Source of the DNA: JACKAF01 sp041391485
GTDB lineage: Bacteria > Bdellovibrionota > FAC87 > UBA2466 > JACKAF01
Direction of reading: 5' to 3'
Length of the DNA: 64,000 nucleotides
NCBI GenBank assembly: GCA_041391485.1
Contig: JAWKNY010000001.1
Span: 62,001 to 126,000 of the forward strand
Shown: positions 17,876 through 26,490 of the stretch, piece after piece
Layout of the letters: every line of letters starts with the position of its first letter
Numbering within the stretch: the stretch's first letter is position 1
Translations under genes and position numbers: made by a program
Notes under the pieces: generated by a model
The model's database searches: none
Told to the model about the DNA's origin: nothing
Seen by the model: the letters and a program-made list of their open reading frames with translations, nothing else

Positions 17876-18475
17876 CTATTGGCCGGTAATTAGATTTTCA
17901 GCGGTGACATAGACGCCTTCGGGATTGGCTGGGTTTCGTTGGTTCAGACGGAAGCTCACTTCCACCGTCATCGGGTTTGTCGCGCGAAGGCCGTCAACCA
18001 TGAGAATCCGATCTCCTGACACCTTCGCGGTTTTGGCTTCGAGATTCAGCGTGATGTTCGTTGGGTAAAATACCTGGGAAACTTTCTTCTCTTTAGCGAG
18101 GCGTATCTGCTCCGCGGTGGCCTTCTTGAAGGATTTCTCAAAATCGGTATCGACGAAACGAGCAGCCTCTTTTAAGTGGGCTTCGATTTGATTCCATTCC
18201 CAGGTATGACGAGCCTTTATGTACGCTGTGATGATTCGCCTAACCTCTTGCTCAAGCATTTCGGCATTCGGCGGAACGGCCGCCAGCACCTTCGTCTCAC
18301 TTCCTGAGACGGCGATCAGAACGGGCTTTCGAAGGGACAGAATCACAAGGGCTATGGACTGGATAGCGACGAGAGCCACGAGGAGGGCTGTGAGGCCCTT
18401 TAGAATCTGATTCTGTGCGGCCTCATCTCCCCACACTTCGAACCAAGTGCGTTGGATATTCTTAATCATTTTCAA
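17876..18475 (-). CDS. virB8: VirB8/TraE-like inner-membrane protein
   Basis: A protein of 199 residues: a short cytoplasmic N-terminus, one membrane helix at about 28-48 (ALLVALVAIQSIALVILSL), and a periplasmic domain with VRRIITAYIKARHTWEWNQI and KVSGDRILMVDGL. Size, topology and the position between virB6 and virB9 fit VirB8/TraE, the assembly and nucleation component of the secretion machine. Sequence similarity within this family is low, so the call leans partly on context. Confidence 0.75.
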   Translation of the reverse strand: MKMIKNIQRTWFEVWGDEAAQNQILKGLTALLVALVAIQSIALVILSLRKPVLIAVSGSETKVLAAVPPNAEMLEQEVRRIITAYIKARHTWEWNQIEAHLKEAARFVDTDFEKSFKKATAEQIRLAKEKKVSQVFYPTNITLNLEAKTAKVSGDRILMVDGLRATNPMTVEVSFRLNQRNPANPEGVYVTAENLITGQ

Positions 18476-18481
18476 TTCTCC

Positions 18482-19432
18482 TTACTTTTTGTCGGGACGA
18501 TTTTGCGGAGGCGGAACTGGAGAGGACGGAGCCTTGCCGGGATCTGATGGTCTTGGACTGTGGCCGGGTGGGGTGCGATGTAGATTTCCCATCCGGCCCG
18601 CCTGGTAGCGTAAGTAACCTGTCGTATCGGACAAGACCTCTCTTGCCACATTCGCCATTGATGCCGCTTTTGCGGGAGCCATGACAATCGTGGTAACAGC
18701 TGCCGGGCCAAGGGACCCAGCCATCGCCGCGAGCCCACTTCCGATAAGCGATCTCACGATCAAAGGAGTGCCGATCATAGCGAGCGCAATAATGACATTA
18801 AGGATAATGACCGTGAGATAGTTTCCATCGGCCATATACGCGTTTCCGAAAGGAAGCGCTGTCAACATCGCGGAGAGCACCGACCAGACGATGTTCCAGC
18901 TCGCCACTTCAATGAGACTTCGAAAGAGATTCAGCGTGATCCTGGGCGAGAACAGGTGAAAGAGAAGAACGATGGGGCTGATAAGCAGCAGAAACACCCA
19001 GCTAAAATGGTAGACGGCCACCATCAGGTAGCGGGCGATGTATAAGAGAAGGTACGAAAGAAAGGATAGGATCGCGATCAGTAAGTCGTTGATTCCCAGG
19101 ATGACCGACGTAACCGAGAGCGTATAGCCTTGGGCCTTTTTCGCAGCCATCGCCATTACGCTATCAAGACCGCTCATGTCGCTGATCTTGGCCGCGAGAC
19201 CATTCGATAGAGCAAGGATTATGTCCGTGATCTCTTGGAAGCCGACGAGTAATAGCGTCGCGATGATCGCTCGTTTGAACGATTCAAGAAAGTCCGGGCT
19301 TCCTTGGGGACTCTTAAACCAGTTGATGACTAATGAAAGCGCGAAGAAGACTGGCAAACAGAGGTAAAAAACCTCTCGAAACTCCTTGTGGAGCCTCGTT
19401 GCCAGCTCTCCCAGCAGCGCAAAACTTTCCAT
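18482..19432 (-). CDS. virB6: VirB6/TrbL-like polytopic membrane protein
   Basis: Start chosen at 19432 (MESFALLGELATRLHKEFRE; GAGGAG 6 bp upstream), 316 residues. It has five to six membrane helices, with the characteristic long hydrophobic central block (LLIAILSFLSYLLLYIARYL, WVFLLLISPIVLLFHLF), and a Pro-rich cytoplasmic tail (PPGHSPRPSDPGKAPSSPVP). VirB6 forms the inner-membrane part of the DNA channel. It is separated from the upstream conjugation genes by the toxin-antitoxin pair and may have its own promoter or read-through. Confidence 0.78.
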   Translation of the reverse strand: MESFALLGELATRLHKEFREVFYLCLPVFFALSLVINWFKSPQGSPDFLESFKRAIIATLLLVGFQEITDIILALSNGLAAKISDMSGLDSVMAMAAKKAQGYTLSVTSVILGINDLLIAILSFLSYLLLYIARYLMVAVYHFSWVFLLLISPIVLLFHLFSPRITLNLFRSLIEVASWNIVWSVLSAMLTALPFGNAYMADGNYLTVIILNVIIALAMIGTPLIVRSLIGSGLAAMAGSLGPAAVTTIVMAPAKAASMANVAREVLSDTTGYLRYQAGRMGNLHRTPPGHSPRPSDPGKAPSSPVPPPQNRPDKK

Positions 19433-19460
19433 AACAGCTCCTCGTTCGGCGCCGGACTCC

Positions 19461-19484
19461 CCCCTCCTTCTTGGCGAAGGGGGA
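19461..19484. repeat. GC-rich hairpin ahead of virB6
   Basis: CCTTC-TTGGC-GAAGG extends outward with a run of C pairing to a run of G, with one bulged T, just upstream of the virB6 ribosome site on the minus strand. It may be an attenuator, an RNA-processing site or a dispersed repeat. No U-tract follows on the minus strand, so it is not a good terminator. Confidence 0.4.
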
Positions 19485-19634
19485 ACCGTCGCATGAAACA
19501 AAATATGAATTCGTTTTCGGTAAGTTTTCAGGTCCGCTGGGGAGTAATAAGGTATGGGAAGTGGAGAATCCTGGAGTGGATCGCTCGGCTCGCTCTCGTT
19601 TCGATTCCGCTCGTTCGAGAGCTTCTAAAAAGAA

Positions 19635-20012
19635 TCAGCTAAAGAGGCGTTGGGCGCCTTTGAGAATATCGGCTAAGTAGGGATCTGAGATTCGTCCTAC
19701 AGGTTTCTTCTTGCGAAAAACATCTATTTCAACTGCGAAGAGCTGATGCGTTTCCACGATACTATCGTGTTGCAAGAACGCATGGTCGGCGGCACTTAGA
19801 GGAATGCTGTGACCGAGAACAGGCCGAACGGGGCTACCCCCTTGGTGTTTCGCACTTCGGATGATCGCAACATTTACGAATAGCCGATTCCCCGGAGTGT
19901 TCGGATGCTGTGCCATGAAGTTGGTTGGCGATAGAACCACGCAACGGTGAGGTGTATCCTGATCCGGCGGAAGATTCTTATCTGGGAAATAGACCTCACC
20001 CCGTAACGGCAT
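19635..20012 (-). CDS. MazF/PemK-like toxin
   Basis: A protein of 125 residues starting MPLRGEVYFPDKNLPPDQDT and continuing with HRCVVLSPTNF, VNVAIIRS and HDSIVETHQLFAVEIDVF. This follows the order of conserved strands in MazF/PemK/CcdB-fold toxins, which are usually mRNA endonucleases. It lies 22 bp downstream of a ribbon-helix-helix antitoxin-like gene, the usual arrangement. Such a pair would stabilise the element. The catalytic residues cannot be fixed without an alignment, so the endonuclease activity is inferred. Confidence 0.65.
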   Translation of the reverse strand: MPLRGEVYFPDKNLPPDQDTPHRCVVLSPTNFMAQHPNTPGNRLFVNVAIIRSAKHQGGSPVRPVLGHSIPLSAADHAFLQHDSIVETHQLFAVEIDVFRKKKPVGRISDPYLADILKGAQRLFS

Positions 20013-20034
20013 TGTGACTCCTCAAAGATGATAC

Positions 20035-20265
20035 TTAAGCTTTCTTAAGCTGCTTTCTTGCGTGTTCGGCTACCTGGGTAAACGTATCCGCATCCAGAGG
20101 ATCGGCATTTTTCAACCCTTGTTCGTAGGCAGCCTTGATCCCCAACGTAAAGTAGTGGGCAGCAGCGGCAGCCTCCTTACCCTTGAAGGAGGGATCGTAT
20201 TTCACCGTCCAATCAAAAAGGTCTTCCACTTCGTCTGGGACCGTCAGATTCACTCTCCGACTCAT
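20035..20265 (-). CDS. Ribbon-helix-helix antitoxin-like protein
   Basis: Start chosen at 20265 (MSRRVNLTVPDEVEDLFDWT; GGAGG 5 bp upstream), 76 residues. The N-terminal strand RRVNLTVPDEV plus following helices is a typical ribbon-helix-helix DNA-binding start. The C-terminal helix (VAEHARKQLKKA) would bind the toxin. It precedes the MazF-like gene by 22 bp, with its own AT-rich promoter region at 20266-20355. Probably autorepresses the pair. Confidence 0.65.
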   Translation of the reverse strand: MSRRVNLTVPDEVEDLFDWTVKYDPSFKGKEAAAAAHYFTLGIKAAYEQGLKNADPLDADTFTQVAEHARKQLKKA

Positions 20266-20355
20266 AAGTACCTCCACATACAAGTATACGGAATATACAC
20301 ACAAAAATAAACACAAAAATAGGTGCTCTTAGTTAAGATATTGAATTAATGTAAT

Positions 20356-21057
20356 TTAATTTTCATGGAGAGCCGGGAGTCTGTACTCGGGCCTAAGGCT
20401 GCCAAAGGCTTTTGCCAGGCCGTCGTACTGTACCCGAAACTGCTCCGACCCGAGTTTTTCCTTGCGGTTGTTAAGGGCCAATTGCTCGCTCTGGAGTTTA
20501 AGCATTGCGGCATTTGTCCTAAGAACTTGATTCATCACATGGATAAGTACGCCGAGAGACTGCGCCGTGAGTTTCTCCGCTCCCTGGGGGCTGACTACTC
20601 GGGCGTAGTCTTTGATTCGCTCGGCCTCGGGATCGATCTGATCGGCGTACCGAAACGCCTCGTTGTGGAGATTGATTGCTTCGGCGGCACTTCTGTCCAT
20701 CGTCTGCTGCATTCGAGCATCGCCAGTCTTTGGAACTCCCCCATAGAGTTGTTCGATAACGGCCATCGCTTGTTCCGCCCCTTGGAGGTCAGAGAGAATG
20801 CCGGGCGATAGCTTTTGGTTCATGGTTTTGGCGATGTTCATTGCGTCCTGAAGCCCGCGATTAATGTCGCGGATGTAGTTAAGGGTGTCCTTGCCGGTTC
20901 CTATGATGTCCCGCAGTTGGGAAATCTGGTGCAAGGTGTTGGCGACGATCTCGATAAGAAGCGGGATGTCGCCGCCCCAAAAGTCAGCATAGGCCGGTGT
21001 GGAACGGAGTGAGAAAATAAGGAGCAATGAACAGCAAAACACTTTTACGGCTTTCAT
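20356..21057 (-). CDS. virB5: VirB5/TrbJ-like periplasmic protein
   Basis: Start at 21057 (MKAVKVFCCSLLLIFSLRST), overlapping the VirB4 stop by 4 bp; 233 residues. It has a signal peptide, then a long helical body (TLHQISQLRDIIGTGKDTLN, LNNRKEKLGSEQFRVQYDG) like TrbJ/VirB5, the minor pilus component that helps contact the recipient. Family sequence conservation is low, so order in the operon (after virB4) carries part of the call. Confidence 0.72.
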   Translation of the reverse strand: MKAVKVFCCSLLLIFSLRSTPAYADFWGGDIPLLIEIVANTLHQISQLRDIIGTGKDTLNYIRDINRGLQDAMNIAKTMNQKLSPGILSDLQGAEQAMAVIEQLYGGVPKTGDARMQQTMDRSAAEAINLHNEAFRYADQIDPEAERIKDYARVVSPQGAEKLTAQSLGVLIHVMNQVLRTNAAMLKLQSEQLALNNRKEKLGSEQFRVQYDGLAKAFGSLRPEYRLPALHEN

Positions 21058-23615
21058 CTTTTTCCTCCCGTGGCGCCAAAGGGATAGGTTTTGCTCAAGT
21101 CGTAGATATGCTCGGAGAGAGGTTTTTCCGGGGATGTGGCGCGAGCTTCTTCGAGTAGCTGGTTGTCGGCGGCATCGCTTGTCGCAAGCCAATACTCTAC
21201 AGGTGTCGGATGGATCTGAACCACAGTCCTGGCCTCGTTACTCATCAGGAATGCTTCCGAGTAACGACCTTTCGCCTGCCGTAAGGAGGCGATGAGGCTC
21301 ATCTCCTGGTCATTCAACTTCAGAAGTTCCCGAATAGGTTTTAGATCTCCGCGCTGGAGCAGCACAAACTTGGTAGCAGTATTCGATAGAATCGCGCTGC
21401 CGATGGGACTCGATACGATCTCCTCAAGGCCCTGGGTAATAAACGTGATCCCCGATCCGGTTTTACGGAGGGTACGAACGCAGTATTCCATGAACCGTTG
21501 GCTTCCCCGGCTTTTGAGGAGTTCCCAGCATTCATCCATGAGGATCTGCTTTCGCTTGCCTTTGGTATTTTCTACCCGGCCAAGAATAAAGTCCGTGATG
21601 ATGAGGATCATCGCCGCCTGAAGGTCCGGGTAGGACGACAGCCCCTTGAGATCAAAGACGACAAAGCCCGAAGAGAGATCGAGTGTGCTCTTGGCGTCCA
21701 GCAGGCGGCCATAGGGCCTCTCTCCCGTCCAGGGGTAGAGCATCTTGGCGTAGTTGCGTAGGCTTCGGTCTTCCGATTTCTCAAGAACTGCAACGAGATC
21801 GCTCATGATGGGATCGGAACCTTTCGTCTTCCGGGCCGCTTTGTACGTTTCGAGCACCGATTCTTCGAGAAGGCTCTTATCGAGTTTGGGGAGTTTGTCT
21901 CCGTCCTCGTCGGTCAGAAGGTTTTCCAGAAACGACAGGATGAACTTGATCTTTTGCGGTGAGGGTTCGGTTGATCCTTCCGGAAGTTCCAAGGGGTTAA
22001 TGGTCTTGCAGGTCTCACTTCCCCGAGGTGGGGAAATCTCGATGTACTGACCGCCCAGGAATTCGCAGAGCTTTCTATAGGAACCGCCGATGTCGATGAT
22101 AAAAACAAGCGGCTCCTGCGTGATGTATTGGAGAAGGACAAGGTTATTGAGAAAGCTCTTACCCGCGCCGCTACTTCCGGTAACCAGGGCGTTGTAGTTG
22201 GGAAGTCTCGAATCAAACGGGTCGTATTGAACCAATCCCTGGAAACGGTTTCGGAAAAGACAGACTGGCTTGGCATCGGGGTGCGAGTAACCATCGAAGG
22301 GCTGATACACGGGCAGAAAATCGGCGAGATTTTCCGTCTTGATTCGCCTCGGGCGCACCATCGTGGTATTGCCCATCGGCAAGATGGTTTTCCAGACCTT
22401 GAATCCCGCGACTGTCTCCGCCATCCCCTCGCAGCCGTTTAGCTCGCGAATTCTCGAAAGAGCGGTCTTTGTCATCATTTCGAGCTCGTCGCGATCGGAT
22501 GACTTAAGACAAAGTGTCAGCTGGAAATAGAGGATCTTTTGCCCGGTGTTGATTATTTCGCGTAGCAGCTCCTCGGCGGAATGAAGCCGAGCCTCACTTT
22601 CCAAGTCCGTCGCTCGGCCCCCTTGGGACATCGACATAGAGTGAGCCATGCGACGCTTGGCCTGGAGCTGGGAGAGGTCCATCGACTGCTCGGGGCACTT
22701 AACGTGGACCTGTAGCGAAAAGGGGAACGGTAGCTGCTGAAGGCGTGCCACCATCGCGGCATGGGTGAACTCCGGCAGACTCTTAAATGAGATGAGTCGA
22801 TGGTGGAAGCCATCGAGCAAGAAGGAGTCGTATCCTTGAATCAGATCCGAAAAGACCACCTGTTCCCGTGGACTTGGAATCGAAACTGCTGGTAGTTTTT
22901 CGACTTCTGCCGGGTGAAACTCCTGCTTTCGATGCTCGTTGGCCAGTAAGGGGGATTGGTGAGTAAGAGCACGATTTGGATTTAGGAACCGGTACAAAAA
23001 CTCCCAAATATCCTCGGTCGAAAGTGGAGTAAGACTCGCGCCTAGCGTTTCAAAGGTGGCGCGAATACTTTCCGCCACCTGCTGAAGCTCTCGCAACGAT
23101 TTCTCGTGCTCTTCTTTTGTGAACTTTCGGAACTGGGATGGAGCCGAAAAGAAGGAGCGAAGAAGTCCCAGGGGAGACTCCTTCTTTCCTTCAAATCGCT
23201 TGTAGACAAAGAGATAGAGCGTGGGCCGCAGAAGATTCTTGTCCGTCGCCGCCGCTTTTAGGGCGGCCAGGCGGGAGTCGCTGACCCAACTCACATTCTT
23301 GTTCGTGCCTTTAAGTTTCTCGTGAGCCGAGAGAAGGCGCGAGAAGTCACACGTCACCTCCTGGTGAAAGGAGACTTCGCATCCGTCCGGTAGCGCATTG
23401 ATGAAAGCGCGCAGGTCGGTTGCGATCTGGTTTACTCGATTTGTATCGAGAGCTTCAATGGCAAGCCCTCGAAGCTCATAGCCGACGGCCAAGGTGCCAT
23501 CGGCAAGGACCACACCATTCTCCAGAAAATCCCAATAGGGAAGTTCATGAGAAAGTGATTTTTCGATCTGATACTCGGAAAAGGATTGGAACCGCCGCAA
23601 ATGCGGTGATTTCAC
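21054..23615 (-). CDS. virB4: VirB4/TrbE/TraC-type conjugation ATPase
   Basis: A protein of 853 residues. The N-terminal TraC/VirB4 domain is followed by the ATPase with Walker A TGSSGAGKSF near residue 480, Walker B VFIIDIGGSYRKL and a later KQILMDECWELLKS (the conserved DE of the family). It then has FITQGLEEI and ILSNTATKFVLLQ. VirB4 energises pilus and channel assembly at the inner membrane. As no VirB11 is seen, VirB4 and VirD4 may be the only motors. Overlaps virB5 by 4 bp. Confidence 0.92.
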   Translation of the reverse strand: MKSPHLRRFQSFSEYQIEKSLSHELPYWDFLENGVVLADGTLAVGYELRGLAIEALDTNRVNQIATDLRAFINALPDGCEVSFHQEVTCDFSRLLSAHEKLKGTNKNVSWVSDSRLAALKAAATDKNLLRPTLYLFVYKRFEGKKESPLGLLRSFFSAPSQFRKFTKEEHEKSLRELQQVAESIRATFETLGASLTPLSTEDIWEFLYRFLNPNRALTHQSPLLANEHRKQEFHPAEVEKLPAVSIPSPREQVVFSDLIQGYDSFLLDGFHHRLISFKSLPEFTHAAMVARLQQLPFPFSLQVHVKCPEQSMDLSQLQAKRRMAHSMSMSQGGRATDLESEARLHSAEELLREIINTGQKILYFQLTLCLKSSDRDELEMMTKTALSRIRELNGCEGMAETVAGFKVWKTILPMGNTTMVRPRRIKTENLADFLPVYQPFDGYSHPDAKPVCLFRNRFQGLVQYDPFDSRLPNYNALVTGSSGAGKSFLNNLVLLQYITQEPLVFIIDIGGSYRKLCEFLGGQYIEISPPRGSETCKTINPLELPEGSTEPSPQKIKFILSFLENLLTDEDGDKLPKLDKSLLEESVLETYKAARKTKGSDPIMSDLVAVLEKSEDRSLRNYAKMLYPWTGERPYGRLLDAKSTLDLSSGFVVFDLKGLSSYPDLQAAMILIITDFILGRVENTKGKRKQILMDECWELLKSRGSQRFMEYCVRTLRKTGSGITFITQGLEEIVSSPIGSAILSNTATKFVLLQRGDLKPIRELLKLNDQEMSLIASLRQAKGRYSEAFLMSNEARTVVQIHPTPVEYWLATSDAADNQLLEEARATSPEKPLSEHIYDLSKTYPFGATGGKR

Positions 23616-23621
23616 GTAAAG

Positions 23622-23936
23622 TTATTCTCCTATTTTGAAGGGCAAGGGACGGTACTCGATGTCGGGTTGGGCCGCTGAGTAGATGCCTGAACCTCGCATG
23701 AATTCGCCGTAGTGCTGAAGGTACTGATCCGGCTTCCCGCGCTTCATAAAGTAAAGAGCGCAGGCCAGTGCCACCGTGCCACCCCACACCAAGGGGCCTT
23801 TGAGATTCGTCGAGCCGAAAACGAGGTTACTGACAGCGAGGTATAAAAAGACCACGAGCAAATCGCCTAGCTCGAACCCAAAGAGCCGCGCCTTGGACTC
23901 CAGGGCTCGGGGTACTTTTGAGACTTGTAGAGCCAT
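23622..23936 (-). CDS. virB3: VirB3/TraL-like membrane protein
   Basis: A protein of 104 residues with two adjacent hydrophobic segments at about 25-60 (LGDLLVVFLYLAVSNLVFG, LVWGGTVALACALYF) and a short soluble tail. Its place 6 bp before virB4 and its size match VirB3/TraL, which works with VirB4 in pilus biogenesis. Confidence 0.72.
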   Translation of the reverse strand: MALQVSKVPRALESKARLFGFELGDLLVVFLYLAVSNLVFGSTNLKGPLVWGGTVALACALYFMKRGKPDQYLQHYGEFMRGSGIYSAAQPDIEYRPLPFKIGE

Positions 23937-23948
23937 AAGTTCCCCTCT

Positions 23949-25139
23949 TTAGAATTTGTTGCAGTCAGGGCTTTTGATATTCCCGAGCCGCAAGCAAAAT
24001 GGTTCGTGAGTGCCATCTATTCCGGGAAGTCCTGGTTTTCCGTTCGCGGCGTTTTGTCCAGGAGGGCCGGCTTGGGGCTCGCGGCAGTTCGAGTAATAGT
24101 CAAGGGAGGTGCTGCCGGGATTTCCCCCTGGGCCACCACGGCCTCCGATTCCACCTGGGCCACCCGTTCCGCCTTTTCCGGGGATGACAAAGACATCCAC
24201 CTGAATCTGCGAGGGGTCTTCGATCTCGACGAACGCTTTAGCGCTATTGCCGCCTTTTCCGCCGTGTGATCCGGGAGCCCCGGCGGTGCCGGCTTCACCC
24301 TGGCTGCCATCGGTAGGTTGGGAGATGCAGCGATGACGCGCTCGCTCCGCGTTAAATTGAAACATGGCAAAGATATTTCCCTGTTTCATCGCCTCTCGAA
24401 GCTCGCGGGCGCGTTGCCCACAACCGCAAACCACGTCTACAGAATTATGAGTTCCAAGGGCATAACGACCCTCTTGCCCCTTCTTCCCGTTCACGCCATT
24501 TGCGCCAGGGATTCCCATTCCTCCATTTTCGCCTCGTGCATGGACGATGAGATTGCCCCTTCCTCGCCTCGCTTTGATGGTAATGAGCCCACCGTTTCGT
24601 CCGGCCTCTCCGAGCGGAGCTTGCGCCCCTTCCGAGAAGGACTCGACAACGCCGTTCTCCGAGATGATTTCATCAACGGAGATGGCGGCATCCTTTCCCT
24701 CAGATACTAGGTGGGCTGTCTTCGATAGGAAGAGACGCCCAACTCCTTCGATTCGAGAAATCACAAGGCGATCCTTTACCTCCATGTCTTTCGGAACCAT
24801 GATTGAGGTTGCAGCGACGTCTTCGTAATTTCCTTCAGTCAAAGCACCGAGCTGATACTTGTACTTCTTTCCGGGAACGATATTGCTATCGGTGTACTCG
24901 TTCGCCGAAGCTGCAAGAGTAGACAAAAGCACTGGGCTTTTGTCGTCTTCTTGGCGATGAACGACCCACGAGGGGCCTGTTTCCGGAATAGCCCAACGAA
25001 GTTTGACCTCGTAATGGTTCGGCTCCGGCTTGGGATCGAGGTAGGCTTTAAGGGCCGAAGATTCGGGAAGTGCTGGCCCCTCCTCAAAGCTACAACCTGT
25101 GATGAATCCGAGAAAAGCCACCAAGATAACTAACTGCAT
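23949..25139 (-). CDS. Lipoprotein with collagen-like Gly-X-Y segments in the conjugation operon
   Basis: A protein of 396 residues with a lipoprotein signal (MQLVILVAFLGFITGCSFEE, lipidated Cys near 16). Residues about 35-130 look like a fibronectin type III-like domain (YEVKLRWAIPETGPSWVVHR). Several glycine-rich Gly-X-Y blocks follow: GENGGMGIPGANGVNGKKGQ, TAGAPGSHGGKGG, and GGTGGPGGIGGRGGPGGNPG near residue 320. A Cys-containing module (VDVVCGCGQRARELREAMKQ) separates them. It lies between the pilin and virB3, so a surface adhesin or pilus-associated role is likely. I know of no standard T4SS subunit of this form; the role is inference. Confidence 0.75.
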   Translation of the reverse strand: MQLVILVAFLGFITGCSFEEGPALPESSALKAYLDPKPEPNHYEVKLRWAIPETGPSWVVHRQEDDKSPVLLSTLAASANEYTDSNIVPGKKYKYQLGALTEGNYEDVAATSIMVPKDMEVKDRLVISRIEGVGRLFLSKTAHLVSEGKDAAISVDEIISENGVVESFSEGAQAPLGEAGRNGGLITIKARRGRGNLIVHARGENGGMGIPGANGVNGKKGQEGRYALGTHNSVDVVCGCGQRARELREAMKQGNIFAMFQFNAERARHRCISQPTDGSQGEAGTAGAPGSHGGKGGNSAKAFVEIEDPSQIQVDVFVIPGKGGTGGPGGIGGRGGPGGNPGSTSLDYYSNCREPQAGPPGQNAANGKPGLPGIDGTHEPFCLRLGNIKSPDCNKF

Positions 25140-25147
25140 AAGTCTCC

Positions 25148-25438
25148 TTAGCGAACCGTTTGGGCGATGAAATCGACGATGGCCTGGGCGCCAAACCCGA
25201 AGATGCAGCCAGCGATTGCATAGACGATGTGCTGTTTCGCGTTCGGGTTTCCGGTGAAAAAGCTCATGGCGGCGATGCCAAGGCCAATCACAGACACCAG
25301 AGGAAGAATGACCCCGGTGAGCTTGGACTTCAGTCCCATCAGGGAGGACTCAAAGCTTGCGAAACAAGAATCTGGAAAGAGGACGAGAGTCGCAACGATT
25401 AGGAAGAGACAAATCGTCTCGACGTTTTTTCTGTTCAT
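25148..25438 (-). CDS. virB2: VirB2/TrbC-type pilin
   Basis: A protein of 96 residues with a signal peptide (TICLFLIVATLVLFPDSCFA). Two hydrophobic helices follow, separated by a short polar loop: GVILPLVSVIGLGIAAMSFF, then NPNAK, then HIVYAIAGCIFGFGAQAIVD. This is the exact VirB2/TrbC pilin layout. It forms the conjugative pilus. Confidence 0.82.
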   Translation of the reverse strand: MNRKNVETICLFLIVATLVLFPDSCFASFESSLMGLKSKLTGVILPLVSVIGLGIAAMSFFTGNPNAKQHIVYAIAGCIFGFGAQAIVDFIAQTVR

Positions 25439-25468
25439 AACTGTCCTTTGTGTAAATGAGTTTCGGGC

Positions 25469-25879
25469 TTACTCACCGTCCGGGTTTCGTGGATAGAGGT
25501 TCAGGTAAATGTCGGAGACTCCGAGCATGTCCCAGCTCAGTTGCAGAAGGCCCGCGTTCTCACCGGTGAGAAGCGATCCTTCACCAACGTTGTTCCAGAA
25601 GAATTTGCGGGCCGGATTCTGTGATGGCTCTCGGGTGAGAATCACAAAATCAGCCTTCGTCATCTTCTTCTGCTCGGGAAGCAGATAGAATACGTCTTCG
25701 AGAAAGGTTTTTAGGTAAATCGTGTAGGTTTTGCAGCCATCGACGAGATAGCCGTTACCAACGCTCTTAAGTTTGTGGACCTTGCCGTTGGCATCAACGG
25801 CCCCTTTGAACACATCAAAGCGATACGCCTTTGCCTTTTCTTGAACGGGTTCAGTTTGTTCGATTTTCTTTGCCAACAT
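25469..25879 (-). CDS. Conjugation-operon protein of unknown function
   Basis: A protein of 136 residues, soluble, no signal peptide, with a mixed strand/helix pattern (AYRFDVFKGAVDANGKVHKL, GCKTYTIYLKTFLEDVFYLL). Its ATG overlaps the stop of the sigma-region-4-like gene upstream (TAATG). The lysine-rich centre and single-domain size could suit a nucleic-acid binder, but no family is recognised. Confidence 0.65.
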   Translation of the reverse strand: MLAKKIEQTEPVQEKAKAYRFDVFKGAVDANGKVHKLKSVGNGYLVDGCKTYTIYLKTFLEDVFYLLPEQKKMTKADFVILTREPSQNPARKFFWNNVGEGSLLTGENAGLLQLSWDMLGVSDIYLNLYPRNPDGE

Positions 25880-26184
25880 TATTGATTTTCCTTTTCCGAT
25901 ATAGGTTCATTAAGGTTCAGCCTCGTAGTCGCCTTGGATAGCCGTGCCGCAAACGCGGGGTGGGATAGGCAGAGGGTTTTGAGCCTCCGCATGGCGCGCG
26001 ATAATATCGAGTTCGCGTGATCCCAATCCACGTTCATATCGCTCGAAAGATCGTCCAGCGAGTAGGAGCCCCAAAATCGAAGTGCTAGGGCTCGAAACTC
26101 CGTCGGCGATAATTCGTGCAATAGCTCTCGCACCGCCTGGTGCTGGGCCTGCGAGAAGAGATTTGTCGTTTGAAGCATCTGCAT
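25879..26184 (-). CDS. Small sigma-70 region 4-like helix-turn-helix protein (second copy)
   Basis: Start taken at 26184 (MQMLQTTNLF; AAAGGGG upstream), because an upstream frame would run into the preceding gene. The product has 101 residues. LSPTEFRALALRFWGSYSLD and MNVDWDHANSILSRAMRRLK reproduce the two-helix plus recognition-helix pattern of sigma region 4, with no region 2. It parallels the larger protein at 26483. It could be a specificity subunit, an anti-activator or a regulator of the operon; function inferred only from the fold. Confidence 0.55.
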   Translation of the reverse strand: MQMLQTTNLFSQAQHQAVRELLHELSPTEFRALALRFWGSYSLDDLSSDMNVDWDHANSILSRAMRRLKTLCLSHPAFAARLSKATTRLNLNEPISEKENQ

Positions 26185-26195
26185 CCATGCCCCCT

Positions 26196-26378
26196 TTAAT
26201 AGAACTTTCCCGACCACTCTCTGTGAAATGTCTTGGGAAGTTCCTTCGGCGGCTTCGACGAATGGGTTGCTCCGTAGACCATGAGGGCTACGAAGATTCC
26301 TATCCAGCAGACAGCGACCACATAGACCTGGATTTGATCTGACGTGAGTTTTCCTGGTTTCTTTTTTTGTTCTTTCAC
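26196..26378 (-). CDS. Small single-helix membrane protein
   Basis: Start GTG at 26378 chosen because AGGAGG precedes it by 6 bp; 60 residues. A lysine-rich N-terminus (KEQKKKPGKLTSDQ) is followed by one membrane helix (VYVVAVCWIGIFVALMVYG) and a periplasmic tail. The role is unknown; small one-helix proteins are common in conjugation operons. Confidence 0.6.
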   Translation of the reverse strand: MKEQKKKPGKLTSDQIQVYVVAVCWIGIFVALMVYGATHSSKPPKELPKTFHREWSGKFY

Positions 26379-26394
26379 TTGGTTCCTCCTGAAA

Positions 26395-26490
26395 TTAAGC
26401 GCCAATGACAGTCGCCACCGCGAAGGCGATGAAGACGATCCGCACTAAAAAAATGACTCCTTTGACGAGGGCCTTTCCCCGCTCACTCAT
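26395..26490 (-). CDS. Very small hydrophobic peptide gene
   Basis: An ATG at 26490 overlaps the 3' end of the sigma-like gene by 8 bp and encodes 31 residues (MSERGKALVKGVIFLVRIVF and then IAFAVATVIGA). This is one membrane helix with a basic start. It ends 16 bp before the next start. It is tightly packed in the operon, so translation is plausible, but the ribosome site is weak. Confidence 0.4.
   Translation of the reverse strand: MSERGKALVKGVIFLVRIVFIAFAVATVIGA

Noticed and set aside
19505..19642. 45-codon plus-strand frame rich in Arg, Leu and Trp beside the toxin gene
   Set aside because: No ribosome site, family or neighbour supports it; it is convergent with the toxin gene and could be chance.
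23949..25139. Repetitive G-rich stretches considered as a CRISPR array or tandem DNA repeat
   Set aside because: The repetition is at the Gly-X-Y protein level within one open frame, with no equal-length repeats and spacers. No CRISPR array was seen in the window.
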